The notes below the pieces were generated by a model, which made no database searches, had not been told where the DNA came from, and was given only the letters and a program-made list of their open reading frames with translations. 64,000 bases of DNA. Source: DATGPD01 sp041398565. Lineage in GTDB: Bacteria > Planctomycetota > UBA1135 > UBA2386. The position numbers and the translations under genes were made by a program. Numbering within the stretch: position 1 is the first letter of the stretch; each line of letters begins with the position of its first letter. Of this stretch, positions 1-8,879 are shown in pieces. Location of the stretch: assembly GCA_041398565.1 (NCBI GenBank), contig JAWKUN010000002.1, positions 1,240,001 to 1,304,000 on the forward strand. The letters run 5' to 3'.

Positions 1-2655
1 CACTACTGCCTCGGCGCGCCGGCGAATCGCGGCCGGAGGCTTCGGGTCCGCGGCGAGCAACCCGCTGGCGAAGCTCTCAGCGGTCGCGTAGGCCTGTGTG
101 GCCAGGTAGCTCTCGGCTACAGCGATCGATGCCTCCGGAGATGGGTGCTCGCGCGACCAGTGCAGCGCAACCTCGAGTCCGATGTGCAGGTATCGCAGCT
201 GTCGCGCCATCCTCCACACGTACGCACACTCCTCGGCCGACCGAGGGTCGACCCGTGTCATGCGCCGCAGGCACTCGAGCGCCCGATCCCGCAGGTTGCT
301 GCGCTCGCCATCGGTCTTGATGACCGACACGTGTTGCGAGTAGGTCCGCATCAGGAAAGCCTCTGCCCATCGGCCGACGCCCTGACCCGAGACGAACCCG
401 ACCACGGACGGGCTATGGGTCGCTTCGAGCATGTCTGCTTCGGCCTCGCCGAACTGCTGGTGCTCCGCGTGAAGCAGGCCACGGAGCAGGTAGAAGAACC
501 CGTCTGGGACGCGTCCGATTGCCACGGTCATCGTCTCGATGTTGTCCTTGCCGCGGTTGCCGAAGATTGCCTTCATGAGCACGCCGGCAACTGGCTTGTA
601 GGCCTGGACGATCGTGGGATGAATGCCGGCGAACGGAGACGCCGACGTGCTCTCGTTCAAACTCGGCAGGCGCTGGAACGGGGCTAAGGCCATGCCGACC
701 TTCAGGATGTCGAGCGGCGAGAGTTCGGCTTCGGCGTGATGGAGCCTCGGCACCATCTGCTCCTGTAGCACGCGGGTGGCTTTCACCGCCGCTTGGGCCC
801 ACTCTGCGGTGTCCGATGAGGACACTGATTCGAAGCGCGACAGCACGGCTTCCATGCCCGCCTCATCGCGTTGCATCAGCAACGAGACGGCGAGCTCGGC
901 GAGGGCCTGAGGGTTGGTGGGGAACCGCTGCGCTGTCCCGCGCGCGTGCTGGATGAACCCCTCGGTGTCGCCAGCGAACAACAGAACGGGACCGAGCACC
1001 ATGGTCGCGTGGAAATGGAACGGATCCGCCCTCAGTGCGGCCTCGAGGTGCTCCCTCACCTCGGACAGAGGCTCCGCCAGCATCGCTCGAGCAAACTCGG
1101 CGTCTGCAGCGGGGAGATCTCCTGCGTCGAGCGCGGCTCGGAAGCCATCGAGCCCCGCCGCTGGATCGCGCCACCGGTCCTCGACCATCAGCGCTTGGAG
1201 GAGAAGGAGTCGCGATCCGTGCGGCCCTTCTGGCAACTCCTGAAGTTGTGCAAGCAGCTGTTGCGCTGCGTCGTCTCGACCCGACCGGACGAAGACGTCG
1301 AGTCGCGCGAGGTCCACGATCGCAGGTGAGTGGCCCAAGCTCGCAGCTTGATCGAGCGCCGCAAGAGCATCGCCCCATGCCCCCTGCGACGTGAGCAGCA
1401 ACCCTTGAGCGTAGCTTGCCTCGGCTGCGCGCACGGTTCGCTCTGACGAGACGGCTTGGACCTCGGCTGTGAGTAGCCACGAAGCGGTGAGACCCACCGT
1501 GAATACCACGAAGAATCCGGCGGCCCACGGGTTTCGGCGCGACCACCGGGCGACCCTGCCGGCCAGACCAACCGGCCGCACCCTCGGTGCATGACCCTCT
1601 CGGATCAACCGCAGGTCTTCCGCCAGCTCCAACCCGCTGCCGTAGCGGCGCCGGTGGTCGAGCTCGATCGACTTCTCGAGGACGGTTCGGACGTCGCGGG
1701 AGATCGACCGGTTCAGTCGGTGCGCTGGCTCCGGCAGCGTCGAGGCCGTGCGGTCTACATCGAACGCCCGCTTCCCAGTCAGGCACTCGTAGAGGACCAG
1801 GCCAAGAGAGAACACGTCTGCTCGTGCGTCGAGGTCCGACCGGTTCTTGGTCAGCTGTTCAGGCGCCTGGTATTCGCGTGTTCCCGGCCGGTCGCCACTA
1901 CGGCTCGCTCCGTCCGCCTGCTCGGACAAGACCAGTCCGAAGTCGAGCACGACCGGCTCTCCGTCGGGGGTCACCATGATGTTGCTGGGCTTGACGTCGC
2001 GGTGGACGATGCCGCGTTGGTGCAGCTCGTGCAGTGCGCGCGCGACCTTCTCGACGAACTCGAGCACGTGCAGGATCGCGGCGCTCGAAGTTGGCGTGGA
2101 CGAACCGGCTCCACCCGCTGCGTTCGGCGGTGGCATGCCCGGCAGCAGCGCCGCCATTCCCAAGGATGCTTCCTCGAGTCGCTTGTCCAGCGACTTGCCC
2201 TCGAGGAAGTCCATGACGATGTAGGGCTGGTCGCCGTCGGGCCGGGCCTCGAGAACCCGGCAGATGTTCGGATGTCGGATCGCGGCGACCGCGGTTGCCT
2301 CGAGTGCGAAGCGCTTTCGAAGTGCTGGGCGGTCGAGCAGGTGCGGCGCCATGACCTTGATGGCGACGTGTCGCTCGAGCTGCGGGTCGAACGCCATGTG
2401 CACGGTCCCCATGCCGCCGGCACCGAGTCGGGCCACGAGCTCGTAGCGACCGAGCTGGAGTGCGCCGCCGGCATCCTGATCGCCGTCTGCCATCCGCTTC
2501 CGCTCGCGGATCTGGGTCGCATGCGCCGGGAAACGCTCTGCCAATTCCTCGAAGGCTGCGGCTTGCTCTGCCTCCGGGCGGCCCAGAGCGTCGTGAATGC
2601 CCTGGTCGACATCGTCGGGGACGGAGAACGGATTGTCGGGGTTGTGCTGTTCCAC
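1..2655 (-). CDS. Serine/threonine protein kinase with one TM segment and TPR-like C-terminus (partial)
   Basis: Eukaryotic-type kinase predicted to phosphorylate Ser/Thr in the cytoplasm while anchored in the inner membrane. Reading leftward from a GTG at 2655 with GGAGGG about 8 nt upstream, the glycine loop LGAGGMG starts near residue 77, the ATP lysine is VAIK K100, the catalytic loop is HRDVKPSN (H218, D220), and DFG is at 238-240. All key residues are present, so it should be active. A hydrophobic helix lies near residues 376-395, followed by helical, TPR-like sequence that runs off the window at residue 885. The N-terminal ~65 residues resemble the short acidic leader common on planctomycete kinases. 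An ECF sigma factor lies 1.4 kb away, a pairing typical of Planctomycetota. The partner or substrate cannot be read from sequence. Confidence 0.93.
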   Translation of the reverse strand, partial: MEQHNPDNPFSVPDDVDQGIHDALGRPEAEQAAAFEELAERFPAHATQIRERKRMADGDQDAGGALQLGRYELVARLGAGGMGTVHMAFDPQLERHVAIKVMAPHLLDRPALRKRFALEATAVAAIRHPNICRVLEARPDGDQPYIVMDFLEGKSLDKRLEEASLGMAALLPGMPPPNAAGGAGSSTPTSSAAILHVLEFVEKVARALHELHQRGIVHRDVKPSNIMVTPDGEPVVLDFGLVLSEQADGASRSGDRPGTREYQAPEQLTKNRSDLDARADVFSLGLVLYECLTGKRAFDVDRTASTLPEPAHRLNRSISRDVRTVLEKSIELDHRRRYGSGLELAEDLRLIREGHAPRVRPVGLAGRVARWSRRNPWAAGFFVVFTVGLTASWLLTAEVQAVSSERTVRAAEASYAQGLLLTSQGAWGDALAALDQAASLGHSPAIVDLARLDVFVRSGRDDAAQQLLAQLQELPEGPHGSRLLLLQALMVEDRWRDPAAGLDGFRAALDAGDLPAADAEFARAMLAEPLSEVREHLEAALRADPFHFHATMVLGPVLLFAGDTEGFIQHARGTAQRFPTNPQALAELAVSLLMQRDEAGMEAVLSRFESVSSSDTAEWAQAAVKATRVLQEQMVPRLHHAEAELSPLDILKVGMALAPFQRLPSLNESTSASPFAGIHPTIVQAYKPVAGVLMKAIFGNRGKDNIETMTVAIGRVPDGFFYLLRGLLHAEHQQFGEAEADMLEATHSPSVVGFVSGQGVGRWAEAFLMRTYSQHVSVIKTDGERSNLRDRALECLRRMTRVDPRSAEECAYVWRMARQLRYLHIGLEVALHWSREHPSPEASIAVAESYLATQAYATAESFASGLLAADPKPPAAIRRRAEAVV

Positions 2656-2816
2656 GTTGGACCCTCCGAACGCTGGACGCCAAATCGCTCGAAGAGTACC
2701 GGGATGGCCTCCGCTTGCCTCGCTCGGATCGCGCGGGTGAGCAGTTTGCGCCGCTGGTGCAGATCATCTGGCCTTCGTCCATCGGTTTCCCGTCGACCGG
2801 CAAGCACGATGTTCGC

Positions 2817-4076
2817 ATGAGCACAGAGGAGTCCGAACCCACTACGGCCGATTCCGCGAGGTCCCTGACGCGACGCCAGCTGCACGACTTGGTCTGGACT
2901 ATCCCGATGCGCAAGCTCGCAACATCATTCGGCTGGTCCGACAGCTGGCTCGCCAAGCTGTGTCGGGAGTTTGGAGTCCCGACGCCTGAGCGCGGTTACT
3001 GGGCGAAGAAGCGCTCGGGCAAGGCCGTGAAACGGCGACGACTGTCCAAGAAAGACGATCCCGACGAGGTGATCTTCACTTGGACCGACGGCGTTCCCGA
3101 CTTCGAGGCCGAAGCCAAGAGTGTCGAGGCGCCGCAGCTCGATGACGACGTTGCCTCGAAGCTGAAGGAACTCGAGTTGCTCGATCCGGTGGATGCCAGA
3201 TCCGACGTGGACGAGTTGCATCCACTTGTCCACGCACGCCGACGCGGGGGGAGGTCACCGAGCTCGTCGACGTCCATGTCGGCAACGCGGTGTGCCTTCC
3301 CAGTCGATGTCAGCGACCAGTTCCTCGAGCGCGCGCTCAAGGCGTTGGATGTCGTGGTGCGGTCCTTCGAACGCGCTGGCTTCGCGTTCGAGCGGGCGGG
3401 CAAGGGAGAAGAGGATCGCCCCTTCGTCGAGGTGTTGGGCGAACACTTCACGCTGCGGGTCGAGGAGCCGATGAAGCAGCGACCCTTCGATCCGGACCGG
3501 GATAGGTCGGAGTATCGTTGGATGCGACCGAAGGTCGTGCTCGACCGGAGCGGCCGCCTCGTGCTGCGCCTCAGCAGTCTCGGTTTCGCGGCCGGGCGAT
3601 CATGGTCCGACACGCCCAAACGACGCATCGAGTCGGTCCTCGCCAAGGTCGTGCGAACCGCGGTGCGCCAGGTGCATACGGCGCGTCGTGCGGCAGTGGA
3701 GGCCGAGAAGCAAGCCGAGGAACGCCGCAAGGCCCATGAAGAGCGCATGCGTGCCGAGGCCGAGCGGCGGGCAGAGGCAGAGCGGAAACAACTCGAGAAG
3801 AACCGCATCGACGCTCTCATCACGATTGCGAACGAGTCTGACCAAGCAGAGCGAATACGCGCCTTCGCGGAACGGTGTCGCCGGCTCGTGGCGGCTGCGC
3901 CCGAGGATCCTGTTCAGGATTGGCTCGAGTGGATCGAAGAGGTCGCCATCCGGTGCGACCCATTGGCCGAAGGACTGTCGGCGCTGAAGTCCCGCATCGA
4001 GTCAGAGGCACAGAGATCGTTGACGAAGCCGCGCTACCCGTCGGCGCCCGGGTCCTTCGCGTCACCGCGTGCCTGA
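2817..4076 (+). CDS. Conserved protein of unknown function, HTH-like N-terminus and charged coiled coil
   Basis: 419 residues from the ATG at 2817. The first ~70 residues follow a pattern I know from unnamed bacterial proteins: a helix around LHDLVW, a helix-turn-helix-like LATSFGWSDSWLAKLCREF, then RGYWAKKRSGK. This suggests recognition of a nucleic acid, but no function is established. Residues ~165-300 are a mixed domain, ~300-345 are a very charged alanine/glutamate/arginine coiled coil, and the C-terminus is helical. It is divergent from the kinase (161 bp between start codons) and overlaps the tail of the convergent sigma factor by 43 bp. Earlier in-frame start codons exist, but they would run into the kinase gene. 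Confidence 0.75.
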   Translation: MSTEESEPTTADSARSLTRRQLHDLVWTIPMRKLATSFGWSDSWLAKLCREFGVPTPERGYWAKKRSGKAVKRRRLSKKDDPDEVIFTWTDGVPDFEAEAKSVEAPQLDDDVASKLKELELLDPVDARSDVDELHPLVHARRRGGRSPSSSTSMSATRCAFPVDVSDQFLERALKALDVVVRSFERAGFAFERAGKGEEDRPFVEVLGEHFTLRVEEPMKQRPFDPDRDRSEYRWMRPKVVLDRSGRLVLRLSSLGFAAGRSWSDTPKRRIESVLAKVVRTAVRQVHTARRAAVEAEKQAEERRKAHEERMRAEAERRAEAERKQLEKNRIDALITIANESDQAERIRAFAERCRRLVAAAPEDPVQDWLEWIEEVAIRCDPLAEGLSALKSRIESEAQRSLTKPRYPSAPGSFASPRA

Positions 4077-4735
4077 CGTTCCGCCTCGCTCATCGTCCGC
4101 ACCGAGCAGTTCCAGTCGACGTAGTCGACGAAGAAGACCCAGTCCTTGATGCCGTTGCTCAGCAGCTTCTCGATGGCGTGCTTGCCGCGGTGGTACGCGT
4201 CGATGTTCTGCCGCCGCGTCATTCCGGTCTCCGCCGCGGCGTCGTCGGGTCCGAGCTTGAGCAGGTCGCGCGAGACCAGCGCGAGCAGATACGGCTCGTG
4301 GAGTGACGACAGCTGCTCGCGCACCGACGCGAGTCGCTCCTGCTGCTCCTCGTCGAGAGCGACACGGGTCAGCGGCCCAGGGCTACGGACTGGGGAGTCC
4401 GGAATGTGCTCGACGGCGACCGGCGCTCGCTTCTCACGACGAGCTCGATCGATCAGATCGCGGAGCACGAGCGTTCGAATCCAGGGGAAGAACGAGCCTC
4501 GCACGGGATCGAACTTGCCGGCCCGGAGCTCGTCGATCGCCGCGACGAAACCGTCCTGCAGGATGTCGTCTACGAGGTCGTGTGACCTCGGATTGCCGGG
4601 CCCGAGCTTCTTGAGCACGAATGGGTAGAGCGCTTCGCCGTAACGGCCGTAAAGCTCTTCGGTTGCGGCCTTGTCGCCTGCCGCGACCCGCAGGGCCAGG
4701 GATGTGTGCTCGCTGTGTGGGCCTGGGTTCGACAT
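4034..4735 (-). CDS. ECF-type RNA polymerase sigma factor
   Basis: 233 residues from the ATG at 4735, with AAGG about 9 nt upstream. Region 2 (about residues 25-102) contains the acidic DLVDDILQDGF helix and the WIRTLVLRDLIDRARR segment that in this family binds core polymerase and the -10 element. Region 4 (about 150-197) has the HTH that reads the -35. No anti-sigma gene is adjacent. In planctomycetes and acidobacteria this sigma class often sits near Hanks-type kinases, as here. The regulon is unknown. An upstream ATG at 5107 would add a low-complexity extension and is rejected. Confidence 0.88.
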   Translation of the reverse strand: MSNPGPHSEHTSLALRVAAGDKAATEELYGRYGEALYPFVLKKLGPGNPRSHDLVDDILQDGFVAAIDELRAGKFDPVRGSFFPWIRTLVLRDLIDRARREKRAPVAVEHIPDSPVRSPGPLTRVALDEEQQERLASVREQLSSLHEPYLLALVSRDLLKLGPDDAAAETGMTRRQNIDAYHRGKHAIEKLLSNGIKDWVFFVDYVDWNCSVRTMSEAERQARGDAKDPGADG

Positions 4736-4880
4736 GAAGCGCCTTGGAGGTTCCGAATCTACCTGGCCGCCGAGACTCTTCAGTGTCGGACGCCGGGATA
4801 GTGTGCGATTGGGTGCTCCCGCAGATCGCAGGTCGGGCACGACTTTCTCTACGGACCAGCCACGCGCTCCCGGCCGCGGT

Positions 4881-6203
4881 TCAGGCCGATACGGTGCGGT
4901 CCTCGAGCCACCGGTCGACCGCGCGCTCCGTCGCCCGCGTGACGGGCTGGTTGCACGCGGCCCGGAGTTCCGAGCAGTACCACCGTCCTGCAGAGCTGCG
5001 CCGGATCGCGAGCGTCCCACGTTCGGGCCGTAGCACGCGGTAGATGTAGGTGTCCCCGCGCTCGACCGCGGGGGCATACGACGCGACGCAGTGGCGTTGG
5101 CGGACACCCTCCTGGACGAGGTCCAAGGGCTTGTTCAGCGGCACGATGTCCCGAGTCCCCCGAATCGGAGGCTGGGGGAAGACGCACTTCAGAATGCCGC
5201 TCGCGTTGGTCTCGGCGTACTGCTCGCTCAGGGTGTCGTGCGCTTCGCGGACGCGCAGCATGGTCGAGAAGACTGGCGGAGTCGCCGATTGCCCGTGGAG
5301 CTCATGATGGAACCAGAGCAACCCCTCCAGCAGGGTCGCGGTCTCGCCCAGGTAGCGCTCGCGCTTGTCGTTGCCGACTTCCTCCAGGAGCGTCGGCGAT
5401 GCCGACCTGCGGAGCTGGTCGCTCCCAGCCAGCTTGAGAACTCCGGTGTTCACGCATCGGACGTGCGCGAGCTGCTTCCGCACCTCGTCATCGCAGAGGG
5501 CCTTCCGGAGCGATGGCAGGATCCGCCGGAAGACGGACTCGGGCGGCACCTTCCGCAGCGTCTTCATCGCGGCGGGCGTCCCCGGCATGCCAAAGTGCTC
5601 GAGGAGCGTGGTCTGCTTCGTGGCCACCAGCGCGTCCGCGGATTCCGGGTCGACGCGTCCATCGGTGAAACGGTTCGCGAGGTAGAACGCAAGAGGCGGA
5701 TTGGCCTGGAGCAAGTCGAGAAACCGATTCGTCGCATGGAACATCCGGATCAACGCGAAGTGGTCGACCTGGAACGGTTCGATGGCTCGCGCCAGTTCCT
5801 TTGGGAGGGCGAAGCGCAGGGAGTCGAACGCACGGCGCTTCTGTTCGCGTAGCTCCTCGTCCGTCGGGGGCAGGTCCAGCGGAAGCGACAGCTGCCGCGT
5901 CGTCGTCTTCTTCTTCCGTCGCCGGTACGGTCGCACCAACGGGAAGCTCGGCGCGATCGGTCGCCACGGGCCGTCGCCCCACTTCTCCGCGGCGCTGGCG
6001 TCAGGCCAGACCTGTACGAGGGTCACGTGCGCCCGCTCGAAGATGAGGAGCTTGCCGTCCTTGAACCGGTAACCGGGAATCCACGAATCTGCTGGTGCAA
6101 CCACGCCGCCTGGAGCTCCTGACCGAGCTCCCCCTGGTGAGTAGCGAGTCGCAGATTCTCTCGACTCGCCCCGACGATCCAAGCCCGTTGCAACCCGGTG
6201 CAA
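4881..6203 (-). CDS. PcfJ-like protein
   Basis: About 440 residues. The C-terminal third carries the PcfJ-like signature: LVQEGVRQRHCVASYA, then a stretch ending near GTLAIRR, a WYCSELRAACNQPV segment and a final helix. In PcfJ-family proteins of conjugative plasmids and phages this pattern is highly conserved and its biochemical role is unknown. The first ~35 residues are low complexity, so the real start may be nearer residue 35-40, by the PADSWIPGYRFKDGKLLIF segment. The gene lies 23 nt downstream of the TIR gene on the same strand and could be co-transcribed with it, which would make it an accessory defence gene. Confidence 0.72.
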   Translation of the reverse strand: MHRVATGLDRRGESRESATRYSPGGARSGAPGGVVAPADSWIPGYRFKDGKLLIFERAHVTLVQVWPDASAAEKWGDGPWRPIAPSFPLVRPYRRRKKKTTTRQLSLPLDLPPTDEELREQKRRAFDSLRFALPKELARAIEPFQVDHFALIRMFHATNRFLDLLQANPPLAFYLANRFTDGRVDPESADALVATKQTTLLEHFGMPGTPAAMKTLRKVPPESVFRRILPSLRKALCDDEVRKQLAHVRCVNTGVLKLAGSDQLRRSASPTLLEEVGNDKRERYLGETATLLEGLLWFHHELHGQSATPPVFSTMLRVREAHDTLSEQYAETNASGILKCVFPQPPIRGTRDIVPLNKPLDLVQEGVRQRHCVASYAPAVERGDTYIYRVLRPERGTLAIRRSSAGRWYCSELRAACNQPVTRATERAVDRWLEDRTVSA

Positions 6204-6226
6204 CAGCCCAGGTTCGGCGGCAGCTC

Positions 6227-7033
6227 TCAGCTACCGGAGCGGGCTTCGCCCCGGACGACCTCCGCGATCTCCCGAGCGATCTCCGCGACCGTGTGCGTCG
6301 CCGTGCTGCGTGCCAGCTTGTCCGCGAGCGATGCGCTGTGGCTCATCACCTCGCTCTTGGAGACGTGGTGCCAGATCGGCAGCAGGATTTGCTCGTCGTG
6401 AACGGAGCGCGTCACCAAGCCGTCCAGCTCGTACTCGGGCCAGCCCTTGCCCAGGAATGCCGGCGAGAGGACGACGACGCCGAACCGGCTCCGAGCAATG
6501 CCCCGGTCGATCGTCCGTCGCAGACTCGAGCCAATACGCAGTTCGAACTCGTCGTACCACACCTCGAGCTGCTCCGCGCGCAGCGCTTCTGCTAGTGGTC
6601 GCACGACGTCGTCCTTGTCCTCGGATGCGTGAGAGATGAACACATCGAACCGACGGCCGTCGTCATCGTCCCCCGACGGTGCTACGTCATCGCGCAAGAG
6701 CGAGGGAATCGACGATAGTGGAGGCTCCGGGAGCGGCTGCAGGGCTCTGGGCAGGAACCGTGCGCTCGACCGGACCTGCCCCTGCAAGCCCATCATGTCA
6801 ACCGTGACGTGCCAATGTCCGCGTCGGGGGACCTGCAATCGAACCGGCGACTGTCGGGCCAAGCCTCCCTGATACCGGTGGCGGCGGCCCGCGCGGAAAC
6901 TCGAGAAGTTCGCGGAGTCCATCAGGCGAACATTCGCCGCGCTGCCGGAGAGGGACACCTCAACGACCTCGCCTCCGCGCAGGTTGCCGAGATCGTGGTG
7001 AATGAACTGAATCTGCCCCCTACGGCCCGGCAT
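6227..7033 (-). CDS. DUF1883-TIR domain protein, probable NAD-consuming defence effector
   Basis: 268 residues. Residues ~8-95 match DUF1883 (HHDLGNLRGGEVVEVSL, then HRYQGG and GHWHVTVDMMG), a small beta domain known fused to TIR domains. A short acidic linker follows, then TIR from ~127: FDVFISHASEDKDDV, the YDEFEL loop near 160-165, and GWPEYE, where W198-x3-E202 matches the position of the catalytic glutamate of NADase TIRs. It should therefore be able to hydrolyse NAD+ or make a cyclic nucleotide. The gene starts 1 nt after the stop of the coiled-coil gene at 7035-8723, so the two are almost certainly translated together. A role in abortive anti-phage defence is inferred from family and neighbourhood. 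Confidence 0.86.
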   Translation of the reverse strand: MPGRRGQIQFIHHDLGNLRGGEVVEVSLSGSAANVRLMDSANFSSFRAGRRHRYQGGLARQSPVRLQVPRRGHWHVTVDMMGLQGQVRSSARFLPRALQPLPEPPLSSIPSLLRDDVAPSGDDDDGRRFDVFISHASEDKDDVVRPLAEALRAEQLEVWYDEFELRIGSSLRRTIDRGIARSRFGVVVLSPAFLGKGWPEYELDGLVTRSVHDEQILLPIWHHVSKSEVMSHSASLADKLARSTATHTVAEIAREIAEVVRGEARSGS

Positions 7034-7034
7034 C

Positions 7035-8723
7035 TCAGGCGGCCTCCTCGTCCGACGGGAGTGTCTTGCCAGCCTCTTCGAGAGACCCCTCAGGCAGACT
7101 GATCGGAGACTGCCGCTCCTCCGCTTCGTCGCTCGACTCGACGTTCAGCGCACGTAGGGTGCTCTGTGCCTTGCGGACCAGGAGGTCGAGGGCCTTCCGC
7201 CCCTTCCGAATCTCGTCTTCGATGCCATCGACGTTCTTCTGAATGCCGCTGCTGTACTTCTCCATCTTCTCGAGTCGATCGAGCTCTTTCTCGATCCGGG
7301 CTTCGATGTCGCGGAGCGCATCGATGTCGCCGGGCTCGCCGACGGTCTTCTTCCGGCTGACGAGCGCCATGCCCAACATGAGTGCCGCGTGCAGGTAGGC
7401 GTCCGAATTGGAGTCCTGGTCGTCCCAAGTGACGAGCACGTTGTTGCCGTGTCGTGCGAACGACGGGAAGCCATCGGACGCGTGGGACCTGGCCATCACG
7501 AACACGCCGGCGCCGGCGTCCCGGTTCTTCCGAGCTGCATCGAGTTCGTCGAGGCCTCGCTGCACCGTGTAGGACGAGTCGCGCTTCGCCTCGAAGACGA
7601 CGCCCGCCTCTGCGAACGCGCTCTCCGCAGTGAACCGGAGCACAGCGTCGCCCTTCTTGCAGCGACCTACCCCGGCAGTTGATGCCGTCGAGTCAAGGAC
7701 GCATGGTGCGCCCTGCGTCGCGGTCTTGAGAAAGGCGAACACCGCATCTTCGAAGTCGTAGCCGCCGCGGGTGGACTTCTGGTCCTGGGTTCGCCGCGTT
7801 TCGATGCGAGCGAGGGCCTCGCGAACCTCTTTCTCGAACTCGACCTGTCGATCCTGCTGTTGCTTCGCTGCGGATTGCTGAGCTGCGGCCTGCTCCTGCA
7901 GGAGCTTGGTCAGGCTGGTCTTGAGAACCTCGAGCGGCGACCCAGGCCGATCCGGGTTCACGGCCTCGAGAACGTCGCGACGCGCCTGGTGCGTTTCGCG
8001 AACGAGGCGACTCAAGAGGGAGTTCTCGTCGTTCGCATCGAGGGCGGCCAACGCGGTCGCTAGCTGCTTGGCGCGGTCTTCGTCCGCGCCCTTGAGCTCC
8101 TCGCGCAAGCTGTGAAGGAAACGGGCGACGGCGCCATCTTCGGCGAGGGGGTCGAGCGCGCGTAGCAGCTCCTGATGGCCGGCGTCCATGACGCCGCGGA
8201 GCTGTCCCTCGAGGACCTTGACGAGTCCTTCGCTGTCGGTCGGACTCAGCTTCTTGAACAGTGGGCTGCTCTCGCCGATCTGTTGAGCCAGGGCTTGAGC
8301 CAAGACGCTGTTCTGGGGGGCGAGGTACTTGTCGAGCTGTCGAGCGAGCACACCCTCGTCGGCCAGGAAGGAAGCCAAGCGCTGAGCAACCTCGCCATCC
8401 TTTGGATCGAAGAAGCGAGTGAGCACGCCGGTCATCTCCTTGTGCTGAGTCTCGACGTGGGCCTTGAGCTGTCCATCGAGATCGGCGACCAAGCTGCTGC
8501 CGATGTCCTTTAGGCGTGCTTCCTCGGCCGCGGCCTGCGCGTTGCGCAGAGCCCGGAGTCCGATGGTCCAAGCCTCCACGGCGAACAGCGGCTGCTGCGA
8601 GCTGTCGATATCTTCGAGGAACGCCAGGGAGTCGACGCGCCGGTCGTGCAGTTCGACGGAGACCTCGGATTCTGAGAGTAAGACGTTGGCTTCGACACGG
8701 GATGCAGGCTCACGGTTGCTCAT
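7035..8723 (-). CDS. Coiled-coil protein with a putative PD-(D/E)XK nuclease domain
   Basis: 562 residues. The first ~320 are long helices and coiled coil built from Leu/Ala/Gln/Glu-rich repeats. Residues ~325-425 look like a restriction-type fold: an FED glutamate, then KKGDAVLRF with an aspartate, then VVFEAKRDSS, giving a D...ExK arrangement, and a following helix with a hydrophobic strand (AGVFVMAR). The tail is coiled coil again. The plan recalls RmuC/DUF2130-type proteins, but I cannot assign a named family. It is first in a leftward operon with the TIR gene and shares a 141-bp divergent regulatory region with the CARF-sigma-54 operon, so co-regulated defence is the natural reading. Confidence 0.68.
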   Translation of the reverse strand: MSNREPASRVEANVLLSESEVSVELHDRRVDSLAFLEDIDSSQQPLFAVEAWTIGLRALRNAQAAAEEARLKDIGSSLVADLDGQLKAHVETQHKEMTGVLTRFFDPKDGEVAQRLASFLADEGVLARQLDKYLAPQNSVLAQALAQQIGESSPLFKKLSPTDSEGLVKVLEGQLRGVMDAGHQELLRALDPLAEDGAVARFLHSLREELKGADEDRAKQLATALAALDANDENSLLSRLVRETHQARRDVLEAVNPDRPGSPLEVLKTSLTKLLQEQAAAQQSAAKQQQDRQVEFEKEVREALARIETRRTQDQKSTRGGYDFEDAVFAFLKTATQGAPCVLDSTASTAGVGRCKKGDAVLRFTAESAFAEAGVVFEAKRDSSYTVQRGLDELDAARKNRDAGAGVFVMARSHASDGFPSFARHGNNVLVTWDDQDSNSDAYLHAALMLGMALVSRKKTVGEPGDIDALRDIEARIEKELDRLEKMEKYSSGIQKNVDGIEDEIRKGRKALDLLVRKAQSTLRALNVESSDEAEERQSPISLPEGSLEEAGKTLPSDEEAA

Positions 8724-8792
8724 GCCTGCACTAGAGCGACTAGCGTGCCGGCGACCAAGAAAACCTGAGAACGCCCCTTAGCGCCAGGAACA

Positions 8793-8822
8793 TAGATATT
8801 TACGACGTGTCTCGTGGCGCAA
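8793..8822 (-). promoter_or_regulatory. Putative sigma-70 promoter of the TIR operon
   Basis: Reading leftward: -35 TTGCGC (8822-8817), an 18-nt spacer, then -10 TATCTA (8798-8793), about 70 nt before the start codon at 8723. One copy of the CGCAAGA motif (8818-8824) lies over the -35 hexamer, so whatever binds that motif could control this promoter. Assigned by consensus match only. Confidence 0.5.
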
Positions 8823-8879
8823 GAAACATTGTTCTAACGCAAGAGATCTTGTATCATCCTGGTTGTGCGCAAGATCTTG
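8818..8879. promoter_or_regulatory. Three phased CGCAAGA operator motifs with palindromic cores
   Basis: CGCAAGA occurs at 8818, 8838 and 8868, which is 20 and 30 bp apart, near two and three helical turns. The second copy is part of CAAGA-GA-TCTTG (8840-8851) and the third of the perfect palindrome CAAGATCTTG (8870-8879). The first is followed by AGAA-N6-TTCT. The copies cover the -35 of the leftward promoter, the spacer of the rightward promoter and the first codons of the activator gene. This is the layout of an autoregulatory operator, most simply for the adjacent activator itself. Binding is inferred. Confidence 0.5.
8829..8857 (+). promoter_or_regulatory. Putative sigma-70 promoter of the CARF-sigma-54 activator, probably leaderless
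   Basis: -35 TTGTTC (8829-8834), exactly 17 nt, then -10 TATCAT (8852-8857). Transcription would begin about 7 nt later, at or just before the GTG start codon at 8865. No Shine-Dalgarno sequence precedes that codon, so the mRNA is probably leaderless. The palindrome CAAGA-GA-TCTTG fills the spacer. Confidence 0.6.

Noticed and set aside
1..2655. Long alternative frames over the kinase region on both strands
   Set aside because: They lack any family feature, while the leftward frame from 2655 contains every kinase motif in order.
8776..8795. Sigma-54-like TGGCGCTAAGGGGCG on the minus strand before the TIR operon
   Set aside because: The GG and GC elements are 9 rather than 10 bases apart and the -24 block has further mismatches; a sigma-70 pair fits better.
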